Positions 34,678 through 42,471 of a DNA stretch of 64,000 bases are shown here, in pieces. Below the pieces are notes generated by a model. The model was not told where the DNA came from, made no database searches, and saw nothing but the letters and a program-made list of their open reading frames with translations. The position numbers were made by a program, and so were the translations under genes. This DNA comes from Dickeya oryzae. GTDB taxonomy: Bacteria; Pseudomonadota; Gammaproteobacteria; Enterobacterales; Enterobacteriaceae. Location of the stretch: the NCBI RefSeq assembly GCF_009372235.1, contig NZ_ML762920.1:341298-405297 (forward strand). Direction: 5' to 3'. Each line of letters begins with the position of its first letter. The first letter of the stretch is position 1.

Positions 34678-34914
34678 ATGAATCGTACTAAACTGGTACT
34701 GGGCGCGGTAATCCTGGGTTCCACTCTGCTGGCTGGTTGCTCCAGCAACGCTAAACTGGATCAGCTGTCTTCTGACGTTTCTTCTCTGAACGAGAAAGTA
34801 TCTGCTCTGACCAGCAAAGTTGACGCTCTGGCTACCGACGTGCAGGCTGCTAAAGATGACGCAGCTCGTGCTAACCAGCGCCTGGACAACCAGGTTCGTA
34901 CTTACAAAAAGTAA
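34678..34914 (+). CDS. lpp: Murein lipoprotein Lpp (Braun lipoprotein)
   Basis: Lpp is the abundant outer-membrane lipoprotein that ties the membrane to murein. It has 78 residues, as in E. coli. The signal peptide ends in the lipobox LAGC, a trimeric coiled coil of [19 protein letters not shown]-type heptads follows, and the protein ends with the Lys that is cross-linked to peptidoglycan (RTYKK). Codon use is extremely biased toward optimal codons. GAGGG precedes the ATG. ldtE, an L,D-transpeptidase, follows convergently. Confidence 0.98.
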   Translation: MNRTKLVLGAVILGSTLLAGCSSNAKLDQLSSDVSSLNEKVSALTSKVDALATDVQAAKDDAARANQRLDNQVRTYKK

Positions 34915-34930
34915 GAACTGGTTGAATGGA

Positions 34931-34961
34931 AAATGGCGCACTTCTGTGCGCCATTTTTTTT
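34931..34961 (+). terminator. lpp terminator
   Basis: AAATGGCGCAC pairs with GTGCGCCATTT around TTCT, followed by a T-run. Confidence 0.95.
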
Positions 34962-35098
34962 GCCCTTCATTTTACACCTCTGCCCTCACCACTCACATCA
35001 CCACAGACTCATGCGTGCCGCCAATCTGGCGCAGTACCCTCTACGTTGTATGACAAAGCCGTGTATTCGGACGAGGCGACTGAGCCTGCTCCCCCCCT

Positions 35099-35178
35099 CT
35101 GAAGGTTTATACACCTGATGAGTTATCTCTCTGAGGGGTTATCTACCTGAAGGGGTTTCAACCTGAAGGACTACTGAG
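35099..35178. repeat. Degenerate 16-bp tandem repeat, five units
   Basis: Five consecutive 16-bp units begin at 35099, 35115, 35131, 35147 and 35163, each starting CTGA (for example CTGAGGGGTTATCTAC and CTGAAGGGGTTTCAAC). They lie in the 314-bp lpp-ldtE gap. A short inverted repeat GTGTCAGA/TCTGACAC follows at 35183-35219 near the ldtE stop codon. Confidence 0.7.
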
Positions 35179-35228
35179 GACAGTGTCAGAACGCCCGTTC
35201 ACGCATGGCACTCTGACACCCGTTGCCG

Positions 35229-36233
35229 TTAGTGTGACGATGATGTCTTCACCGCCGATATCGGCGCAGCATTTTGCGGTAGCAATGACGATGGTTGCTG
35301 AGGAACAATCTGCCCGGTATTGACCAGCACCGGCATACCAGAGCGACGCACAATCGCGTTATGAACAGCGTCAGTATCAGTATCGCCATTGTGGATAAAG
35401 GCCTTCACTTTCTGGTTCAGGGCAATCGGCATGGTTTGCGGGTCATCTTTATCGGTATGAGACAGCGGCTGATGCACTTCGACATAGCGTTTCCCATCCG
35501 GCTCCACCGCAATCTTGATAGGCTCATTGATGATCTGTACACGGGTGCCTACCGGCACGTCATTAAACAACGCCTCAATGTCTTCCGGGCGCAAGCGGAT
35601 ACAACCGGAACTCACCCGCATACCGATACCAAAATCGGCGTTAGTGCCGTGGATAGAGTACACGCCGCCGCTTTTCTCCAGCCGTAATGCAAACAATCCC
35701 ATCGGGTTATCCGGCCCACCGGGTACCATAGCGGGTAAATCAATACCCTGTTCTTTGTAATGACGCCGCGTATTCGCGGTCGGGATCCAGGTCGGATTCG
35801 GGCGACGCTCAATAACGTGGGTCACCATTACCGGCGTATTGCGACCAAGCTGGCCGATGCCGATAGGATAGACGATGACGGTGTTTTTCCCTTTAGGAAA
35901 ATAGTAGAGCCGCAGTTCTGCCAGATTTACCACTATCCCTTCTCGCGGCGTATCCGGCAGCAGCATTTGCAACGGGATAGTCAGGCTGGAGCCAGGTTTC
36001 GGCAGATAGGGATCGGTACCCGGATTAGCTTCCAACATCCCCAGCAAACCAATTTTAAATTTGGCGGCAATGGTTTCCAGTGGGTGACCATCATGAGGTA
36101 CGGTGTAGCTAATATTTTCCCCAATCAGGCGGCTATCGGGGGGTGGCAGAGGATATTCCGTCGCGCTGGCAGGCTGTATGCCCGTCAGGCAAGATGCAAA
36201 CAATAATCCCATCAGGGTAAGCGCACGTTTCAT
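35229..36233 (-). CDS. ldtE: L,D-transpeptidase LdtE (YnhG)
   Basis: This is a periplasmic L,D-transpeptidase of the YkuD family that makes 3-3 cross-links in murein. It has a signal peptide (about 1-24), a LysM-like N-terminal segment (YTVPHDGHPLETIAAKFKIGLLGMLEANPG) and the YkuD domain with the catalytic motif HGTNADFGIGMRVSSGCIRL. It has 334 residues, as in E. coli. It is adjacent to lpp as in E. coli, though Lpp attachment itself is done by the LdtA/B/C group. AGGA precedes the ATG. Confidence 0.93.
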   Translation of the reverse strand: MKRALTLMGLLFASCLTGIQPASATEYPLPPPDSRLIGENISYTVPHDGHPLETIAAKFKIGLLGMLEANPGTDPYLPKPGSSLTIPLQMLLPDTPREGIVVNLAELRLYYFPKGKNTVIVYPIGIGQLGRNTPVMVTHVIERRPNPTWIPTANTRRHYKEQGIDLPAMVPGGPDNPMGLFALRLEKSGGVYSIHGTNADFGIGMRVSSGCIRLRPEDIEALFNDVPVGTRVQIINEPIKIAVEPDGKRYVEVHQPLSHTDKDDPQTMPIALNQKVKAFIHNGDTDTDAVHNAIVRRSGMPVLVNTGQIVPQQPSSLLPQNAAPISAVKTSSSH

Positions 36234-36588
36234 TATGAGTTTCCTGTTGTAATTCTGAAGATAGGGTGAGCGCCAGAGTATGCGTCAGGCCTGCGGCTAT
36301 CACAGACGCTGAAGTATCGCCACCAGCGGGCACTTTCTTTCTTATTTCTTATCAATAGGTTGAATCTCTTTCGTCATTGGAAAGCCCCAAGGATAAAAGC
36401 AGGGTAGCAGGAAATCCACCGGATGGATTCCGAAATGTGACACATCAAAGCGCAGAAATGGCGCTCTGTCGGTACGAATAGCCGCCAGGTAACGGACAAT
36501 AGTCACCGATAATATTCCCTCATACCGTCAGCACCGCTCTGCTCCTCTCATATTCCCTTCCCTCAGACAAAGCCACGGGTCAAAAACG

Positions 36589-36628
36589 TTGCATTATCAA
36601 TCACACGAAAATATGATAATGATTCTTA
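36589..36628 (+). promoter_or_regulatory. Sigma70 promoter overlapped by a Fur box
   Basis: -35 TTGCAT (36589-36594), a 17-bp spacer and -10 TATGAT (36612-36617) form a good promoter. TGATAATGATTCTTA (36614-36628) matches 12 of 14 defined bases of the 7-1-7 Fur box and covers the -10, an ideal place for iron-dependent repression. The remaining 36234-36588 shows no gene. Confidence 0.75.
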
Positions 36629-36649
36629 TTTCGCAATAAGGTGCCCGAT

Positions 36650-37051
36650 ATGTTTCCGTTCAGAGCCTGGTTGCAGACACAGATTGATGACTACCGGCGG
36701 CAACTGCGTAACGCCACCATGGAGTTTTATCTGGCAGAGTTATCGCTGGAACGGGAGGATGGTGATATCAGTGATTTGCGCCACTACTACCTGACGGGGC
36801 TTCATATGGCAGAGCTGAGCCAACAGCACGGTGACGAAAACAGTTATCTGTTCAGCCTGATCAGACTGCATCAGCATCTGATTCATGAAATCAACAACGC
36901 CGAACGCGACCGTCTGTTTCGGGTACAAAGCTACTATTTTGCACACCAGACGCTACGGTACATTTGTACTCAGTTCAATCTGATGGGTAACTGGGATAAG
37001 GCCGCCGCTTTCCAGGCGGATTTTATGCAACGGGCGACGTTTATTCCCTGA
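36650..37051 (+). CDS. Uncharacterised small protein under a Fur-box promoter
   Basis: I do not recognise this gene. It encodes 133 residues from ATG 36650 (AAGG 8 nt upstream; an in-frame GTG at 36641 is less likely). The protein looks soluble and almost entirely helical, with no signal peptide, membrane span or cysteine cluster. It has several His/Tyr-rich stretches (SDLRHYYLTGLHMAELSQQHGDE, LIRLHQHLIHEINNAERDRL, YYFAHQTLRYICTQFNLMGNWDKAAAFQADFM) that could be TPR-like helical pairs. The only cysteine is in RYICTQF. It sits between ldtE and menI, exactly where E. coli carries the suf operon. The promoter suggests expression in iron starvation. No function is assigned. Confidence 0.75.
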   Translation: MFPFRAWLQTQIDDYRRQLRNATMEFYLAELSLEREDGDISDLRHYYLTGLHMAELSQQHGDENSYLFSLIRLHQHLIHEINNAERDRLFRVQSYYFAHQTLRYICTQFNLMGNWDKAAAFQADFMQRATFIP

Positions 37052-37111
37052 AAGGAAGCAGGCGCTGTCCTGCCAGGCCTCAAGCCCGGCAGGACACGGC
37101 TAAGACAGAGA

Positions 37112-37534
37112 TCAGGCGTCGGGTGAAATCACCGCGGTGGTCAGTCGTGAGGTGCAGCACAGCCGATCCTGGCTGTCGAAAATATCAATCTGCCAGACTT
37201 GCATCCGTTTACCGGTGTGCAACGCACGACACACTCCTCGCACTTCGCCTTCGGTGACCGCCCGCAGGTGGTTAGCGTTAATCTCCACCCCCACTACCCG
37301 TTGGTCGCCTTCCGAACACAAGTAACCGGCGATAGAGCCAAGCGATTCCGCCAGCGCCACCGACGCCCCGCCATGCAGCAGACCGAACGGCTGGCGGGTG
37401 CGATGATCCACCGGCATCACCGCTTCCAGCGTATCGTCACTCAGGTGCGTCATGCGGATACCGATATGACCGGCCATACCGCCCACCGCCATCTGGTTGA
37501 GTTGTTCTATATTTACACTACGTTTCCACAGCAT
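37112..37534 (-). CDS. menI: 1,4-dihydroxy-2-naphthoyl-CoA thioesterase MenI
   Basis: MenI is a hotdog-fold thioesterase that releases 1,4-dihydroxy-2-naphthoate in menaquinone synthesis (YdiI). It has 140 residues. The catalytic stretch [20 protein letters not shown] is nearly identical to E. coli ([20 protein letters not shown]). The start ATG shares one base with the ydiJ stop codon (TGATG), so translation is coupled to ydiJ. Confidence 0.95.
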   Translation of the reverse strand: [140 protein letters not shown]

Positions 37535-40500
37535 CACACCAGCTCCAGCAACGCCTGCAACGGATGTTTGACTCCACGCCCTTCCATGCGCTTAACCTGA
37601 CTCCGACAGGAATAGCCGGTAGTCAGACAACGCGCCTGCGGCAGCCGTTGCAGGGACGGTTGCCAGGAAAGAGCATAGATCCCCTGAGAATGGGCCAGAT
37701 TGCGGGTTTCATGACCGTAAGTACCGGCCATACCACAACAACCGACACTGACATTTTCCAGCCGGGCACCAAAATGCGCAAAAATCGCCGCCCACTGTTG
37801 TCCGCTGGCGGGCAATGCCGTGGTCTCAGTGCAGTGACCGAACAAATACCACGGCTCGTCACGCAGGGCCGCAGCCCGGTCATCACGGCTGTTCACCAGC
37901 GTCGTCAACCACTCATGTACCAGTTGTACCTGAAACTCACCGCGCCTATCGCCCAGCACTTCACGGTATTCGTCCCGATAACACAGCACCAGCGCCGGAT
38001 CGACCCCCACCATCGGTAACCCCAGGCGGGCAACCCGATTCAGAAACTCGGCGGTTTTACCGGCGGTTTTCGCAAAACGCTGCAAGAATCCTTTGATATG
38101 CTGCGGTTTACCGTTCGGTGAAAACGGTAGCAGCACTGGCCGTAAACCCAATTTTTCGACCAACCGGACAAAATCCGCCACCACCTGTGCATCGTAATAG
38201 CTGGTAAAGGGATCCTGCACGATCAGCACGTGATCAGCACGGGCCTGCGTTGACATCTGCTCCAGTTGCTCCAGCGTGGTGGTCATCGCCCGGTGACCAA
38301 CAAACTGCTGGCGCAGCGATGGTGTCGACAGTAACGGCAAATCCACCATACCGATCACCGTGCGGCTAATCGTATTGACCCACGGCTGGCTCAGGAAAAA
38401 GTTAAACACTTTCGGGCTGCGCGCCATCAATGGGGCGTAACTTTCCACATCGGCGACCAGATAGTCGCGGGCCGGTCGCAGGTAACGGGTGTGGTACAGT
38501 TGCAGAAAACGGGCACGAAAGCCGGGCACATCAATTTTGATCGGGCATTGCGTCGAGCAGGCTTTACAGGCCAGACAACCGGACATCGCCTCTTTGACCT
38601 CATGCGAGAAGTCATACTCGCCCTGACGCGCCGCCAGGGTATTGCGGGTTTTGGCGATCAGGCCACGAAAACTGACGCGCTGGCGCGGCAGTGCCTGCTC
38701 CAGTACCAGCGGGTCTACCCCTTGCTCTGACAACAAACGCAGCCATTCACGCACCAGCGTGGCACGCCCTTTCGGCGAGTGGATACGGTTGCCAGTGATT
38801 TTCATCGACGGGCACATCGGGCTGCGGGTATCGAAATTGAAGCACAGACCGTTACCGTTGCACTCCATGGCACCACGGTAAGCGGTACGCACCGTTAGCG
38901 GAATCTGCCGGTCATAGGTGCCGCGTTTTACCGCGTCCACTTTCATCATCGGCGCATCTACCCCCAGCGGCGCACAGATCTTGCCGGGGTTGAGGCGGTT
39001 ATCCGGGTCAAACGCGGCCTTGATTCGGCGCAACTCGTCATACAATTCCGGCCCAAAAAATGCCGGGCTGTATTCAGCACGGAAACCTTTACCGTGTTCA
39101 CCCCATAGCAGGCCACCGTATTTGGCGGTGAGCGCCACTATCTGATCGGAAAGCTGCTTCATCAGCACTTCCTGCTGTGGGTCGCACATGTCCAGCGCCG
39201 GACGAACATGCAACACCCCGGCATCGACGTGGCCAAACATACCGTAACTCAGGTGGTGACTATCCAGCAGTGCACGGAATTCGGCAATATAATCCGCCAG
39301 ATGCTGCGGCGGTACACAGGTGTCTTCCGCAAACGGGATCGGCTTTGCCAGCCCTTTGCTGTTGCCAAGCAGACCGACCGCTTTCTTGCGCATGCCGTAA
39401 ATACGCTCGATCCCCACCAGATCACGACAAACCTGATAGCCGATCACCCCGGCTTCACGGCTAACCAGCAGTCCATCCAGACGTTCGCACAACGAGGCCA
39501 CCTGGCCATCGATAAGCGTTTCATCGTCACCAGCAAACTCGACAATGTTTAACCCCAGCATCTCTTCGCCGGGGACATCGGTAATAAGTTCGCTGACCGA
39601 GTGCCACACGATGTCCTCGCGAGCCAGATTCAGCACTTTCGAATCCACCGTCTCCACCGACAGGGCGCGGGCGTCCACCATGAACGGCGCGTTGCGTAAG
39701 GCAGAATCGAACGAGTCATATTTGACATTGACCAGCCGCCGCACCTTGGGCAGCGGCGTGATATCCAGCTTCGCTTCAGTAATAAACGCCAGCGTCCCTT
39801 CCGCACCGGTCAGAATGCGGGTCAGATCAAAGGTTTGCATATCATCGCTGAACACATGCCGCAGGTCATACCCGGTCAGAAAACGGTTCAGCTTGGGGAA
39901 TTTGTCGATAATCAGCTGGCGCTGCTCGCGGCAACGATGCAGTACAGTGTGGTATATACGCCCGACCGGTGAATCTTCCTGCGCCAGTTGTTCTGCCAGC
40001 GCGACCGGCATCGCCCGCGTATCCAGCAGTTCACCACCAGGCAGTACCGCGCGCAAACCCAACACATGGTCTGAGGTTTTGCCATACACCAGCGACCCTT
40101 GCCCCGAGGCATCGGTATTAATCATACCGCCCAGCGTCGCACGGTTACTGGTGGAGAGCTCCGGCGAGAAAAAGTAGCCGTACGGTTTCAGGTACTGGTT
40201 CAGTTGATCCTTGATAACCCCGGCTTCTACTCGTACCCACCCTTGCTCTGGATTGATTTCCAGAATGCGGTTCATGTAGCGCGACATATCCACCACAATA
40301 CCGTGGTTGAGCGACTGTCCGTTGGTGCCGGTGCCGCCGCCACGTGGCGTGAACACCAGCTCATGAAAACGCGCTTCACCTGCCAGCCGGGCGAGCAGCG
40401 ATACGTCAGCGGTCGAGCGGGGAAACACCACCGCGTCCGGCAATAACTGATAGATACTGTTATCCGTCGCCATTGTCAGGCGATCAGCGTACTGCGTGGC

Positions 40501-40593
40501 GATATCGCCGGTAAAACCGTGTTGTTTCAAGGCTTCCAAAAAGCTCAGCACCGGTTGAACGATTCCCGGCGCCTGTGTGATCTGTGGGATCAT
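37534..40593 (-). CDS. ydiJ: FAD/FeS oxidoreductase YdiJ (D-2-hydroxyglutarate dehydrogenase type)
   Basis: YdiJ is a large FAD- and iron-sulfur-containing 2-hydroxyacid dehydrogenase; a homologue has been reported to oxidise D-2-hydroxyglutarate. It has 1019 residues (1018 in E. coli). Domains in order: FAD-binding PCMH domain (about 50-290, FTPRGGGTGTNGQSLNHG), FAD-oxidase C-terminal domain (about 290-570), 4Fe-4S module (CLACKACSTQCPIKID near 670) and a CCG-type domain (GCCGMAGTYGHE) close to the end. The ORF also opens to a TTG at 40656, but the product from ATG 40593 begins MIPQITQAPG as in E. coli. It forms an operon with menI and is divergent from ydiK. Confidence 0.94.
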   Translation of the reverse strand: MIPQITQAPGIVQPVLSFLEALKQHGFTGDIATQYADRLTMATDNSIYQLLPDAVVFPRSTADVSLLARLAGEARFHELVFTPRGGGTGTNGQSLNHGIVVDMSRYMNRILEINPEQGWVRVEAGVIKDQLNQYLKPYGYFFSPELSTSNRATLGGMINTDASGQGSLVYGKTSDHVLGLRAVLPGGELLDTRAMPVALAEQLAQEDSPVGRIYHTVLHRCREQRQLIIDKFPKLNRFLTGYDLRHVFSDDMQTFDLTRILTGAEGTLAFITEAKLDITPLPKVRRLVNVKYDSFDSALRNAPFMVDARALSVETVDSKVLNLAREDIVWHSVSELITDVPGEEMLGLNIVEFAGDDETLIDGQVASLCERLDGLLVSREAGVIGYQVCRDLVGIERIYGMRKKAVGLLGNSKGLAKPIPFAEDTCVPPQHLADYIAEFRALLDSHHLSYGMFGHVDAGVLHVRPALDMCDPQQEVLMKQLSDQIVALTAKYGGLLWGEHGKGFRAEYSPAFFGPELYDELRRIKAAFDPDNRLNPGKICAPLGVDAPMMKVDAVKRGTYDRQIPLTVRTAYRGAMECNGNGLCFNFDTRSPMCPSMKITGNRIHSPKGRATLVREWLRLLSEQGVDPLVLEQALPRQRVSFRGLIAKTRNTLAARQGEYDFSHEVKEAMSGCLACKACSTQCPIKIDVPGFRARFLQLYHTRYLRPARDYLVADVESYAPLMARSPKVFNFFLSQPWVNTISRTVIGMVDLPLLSTPSLRQQFVGHRAMTTTLEQLEQMSTQARADHVLIVQDPFTSYYDAQVVADFVRLVEKLGLRPVLLPFSPNGKPQHIKGFLQRFAKTAGKTAEFLNRVARLGLPMVGVDPALVLCYRDEYREVLGDRRGEFQVQLVHEWLTTLVNSRDDRAAALRDEPWYLFGHCTETTALPASGQQWAAIFAHFGARLENVSVGCCGMAGTYGHETRNLAHSQGIYALSWQPSLQRLPQARCLTTGYSCRSQVKRMEGRGVKHPLQALLELV

Positions 40594-40932
40594 TATCTGT
40601 TGACCCTGTCCATGCGAGAGGTGTTTGCCAATAAAATACGTGTCGGCGGGCAGCAATCCGCTACCTGCAGGCCTTTCGTTTTATCATATTTCCCCCGGTA
40701 GTGCGTCAACGGATCAACAAAAACTTAAACAGGCAACGGCCATAAATCCATGTTGCGACATAGTGCCAATAGCCGCTTACGCTCAGGAATCACTGTGCAA
40801 ATCGCTGTAAATCACGCATGATAAATTCTGGCCCGGCTTCTGACCTGTCAGCCAGACAGACATGACTGCCAGCCCTGTTTTCATCATCTTGCATTAGGCC
40901 TGTCGCCTGAATTAACGAGGTAACCTCTCTTG
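40594..40932. other. Divergent control region ydiJ/ydiK
   Basis: No gene is seen in these 339 bases. They should carry promoters for both divergent genes, but I see no operator I can name. Confidence 0.4.
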
Positions 40933-42033
40933 ATGAGACAATCTCAGTCACAGCGATTCGATCTCGCTCGAATACTGTTTAGCCTGTTATTTATTGGCAT
41001 TATGATCATTGCCTGCTTCTGGGTCGTACAACCTTTTATTCTCGGGTTCGCCTGGGCCAGTATGGTGGTTATCGCCACCTGGCCGCTGCTTATCCGATTG
41101 CAGCAGATACTCTGGGGATACCGTTCGCTGGCCGTTATCGTCATGACCATACTGCTGGTCTTGTTGTTCGTTTTCCCGACATCCATTCTGGTCAGTAGCG
41201 TCATAGACAACGCCTCCAACCTGATCAACTGGGTCAGTGCGCAGGGGCGGATGACCCCGCCAGCGCTTGACTGGCTGCAATCCATCCCGCTGGTAGGTGC
41301 CAAGTTGCACAGCAGTTGGCATGCGCTGGCGCACAGCGGTGGCCCGGCGCTGATTGCCAAAATCCAACCCTATATCGGCCAGACTGCCTCCTGGGTCGTT
41401 TCTCAGGCGGCACATGTCGGCCGTTTCCTGATGCACTGCGCACTGATGGTACTATTTAGCGTGTTGCTGTACAGCAAAGGCGATCAGGTGGCTCTGGGCG
41501 TACGCCGGTTTGCGATTCGGCTGGGGGGAAAAGGCGGGGATTCGGCGGTGATTCTGGCGGCTCAGGCTATTCGGGCGGTCGCGCTTGGGGTTGTCGTCAC
41601 CGCCATCGTACAGTCGGTGCTGGGCGGTATTGGTCTGGCGCTGGCTGGCATCCCCTACACCACGCTGCTCACGGTATTGATGTTTTTGTCTTGTGTGGCG
41701 CAAATCGGCCCGTTAACCGTACTGGTACCAGCCATTATCTGGTTGTACTGGAGCGGCGACACCACCTGGGGCACCATCTTGCTGGTCTGGAGCTGTGTCG
41801 TCGGCACGTTGGATAACATTATTCGTCCGTTGCTGATTCGTATGGGCGCGGATTTACCGATGTTGCTGATCTTGTCCGGCGTCATCGGCGGGTTACTGGC
41901 ATTCGGCATGATCGGGTTATTTATTGGCCCGGTAGTGTTGGCGGTGTCCTACCGTCTGTTGTCGGCCTGGATGAAAGCCTCACCGGAACCGCAGCCGATC
42001 CGCACACTCTCACACCATCACAAAAAACCCTGA
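40933..42033 (+). CDS. ydiK: AI-2E family transporter YdiK
   Basis: This is an inner-membrane protein of the AI-2E/TqsA family, of unknown substrate. It has 366 residues (370 in E. coli) with about eight hydrophobic helices and a re-entrant, conserved C-terminal half (GGIGLALAGIPYTTLLTVLMFLSCVAQIGPLTVLVPAIIWLY; DNIIRPLLIRMGADLPMLLILSGVIGGLLAFGMIGLFIGPVVLAV). A TTG one codon upstream is in frame; ATG 40933 is preferred. rprA follows downstream, as in E. coli. Confidence 0.92.
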   Translation: MRQSQSQRFDLARILFSLLFIGIMIIACFWVVQPFILGFAWASMVVIATWPLLIRLQQILWGYRSLAVIVMTILLVLLFVFPTSILVSSVIDNASNLINWVSAQGRMTPPALDWLQSIPLVGAKLHSSWHALAHSGGPALIAKIQPYIGQTASWVVSQAAHVGRFLMHCALMVLFSVLLYSKGDQVALGVRRFAIRLGGKGGDSAVILAAQAIRAVALGVVVTAIVQSVLGGIGLALAGIPYTTLLTVLMFLSCVAQIGPLTVLVPAIIWLYWSGDTTWGTILLVWSCVVGTLDNIIRPLLIRMGADLPMLLILSGVIGGLLAFGMIGLFIGPVVLAVSYRLLSAWMKASPEPQPIRTLSHHHKKP

Positions 42034-42214
42034 CTACGGCATCATTTCCCGGTGTAATCCGCACCGGGAATATTCCTAATATGTAAGATAAGTTTATCTT
42101 TTTAAGAAACCCCCCAGCCATAAAGCACTATTTTTGCTATTTAACTCTACTTCAGATCAATTTTCCTGAAAAAAACACTTTTATCGCAAATCAATAATTC
42201 AAAAATAATTAACC

Positions 42215-42232
42215 ATTAGGATGATTCCTAAT
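42215..42232 (+). promoter_or_regulatory. RcsB box of rprA
   Basis: ATTAGGA and TCCTAAT form a perfect 7-bp inverted repeat across TGAT. This is the RcsB-type site, 22 bp upstream of a -10-like TAGTAT (42254-42259). It is the position expected for activation by the Rcs phosphorelay, which controls rprA in E. coli. Confidence 0.75.
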
Positions 42233-42265
42233 GACTCAACTCGGCCAAAAATCTAGTATTCATAC

Positions 42266-42375
42266 CCGGAGCTATTGTTAACGTAATGTTTGTCAGTGAG
42301 GTTTCTCCTCGTCAGAGCTAGTAACGAATTGCTGTGTGTAGTCTTTGCCCATCCCCCGAGGTGGGCATTTTTTTT
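42266..42375 (+). ncRNA. rprA: Small regulatory RNA RprA
   Basis: The 3' half (about 42322-42375) contains AACGAATTGCTGTGTGTAGTCTTTGCCCATC in pieces identical to E. coli RprA, and ends in the TGCCCA/TGGGCA terminator hairpin with a long T-run. RprA is an Hfq-dependent sRNA of about 105 nt that activates rpoS translation. The 5' half (about 42266-42320) is clearly different from E. coli. The 5' end is estimated from the -10 at 42254-42259. The location after ydiK and before ppsA matches E. coli, and an RcsB box lies upstream. Confidence 0.9.
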
Positions 42376-42410
42376 ATCTGCGTTTCGCCGCCAGTACCGC
42401 CCACGGGCAT

Positions 42411-42441
42411 AAAAAAACCGCCCGGCATCTACGCCGGGCGG
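42411..42441 (-). terminator. ppsA terminator
   Basis: CCGCCCGGC (42418-42426) pairs with GCCGGGCGG (42433-42441). On the minus strand a T7 run follows. Confidence 0.92.
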
Positions 42442-42471
42442 TTAGCTATAATCGAACAGTCAGACGAAATA

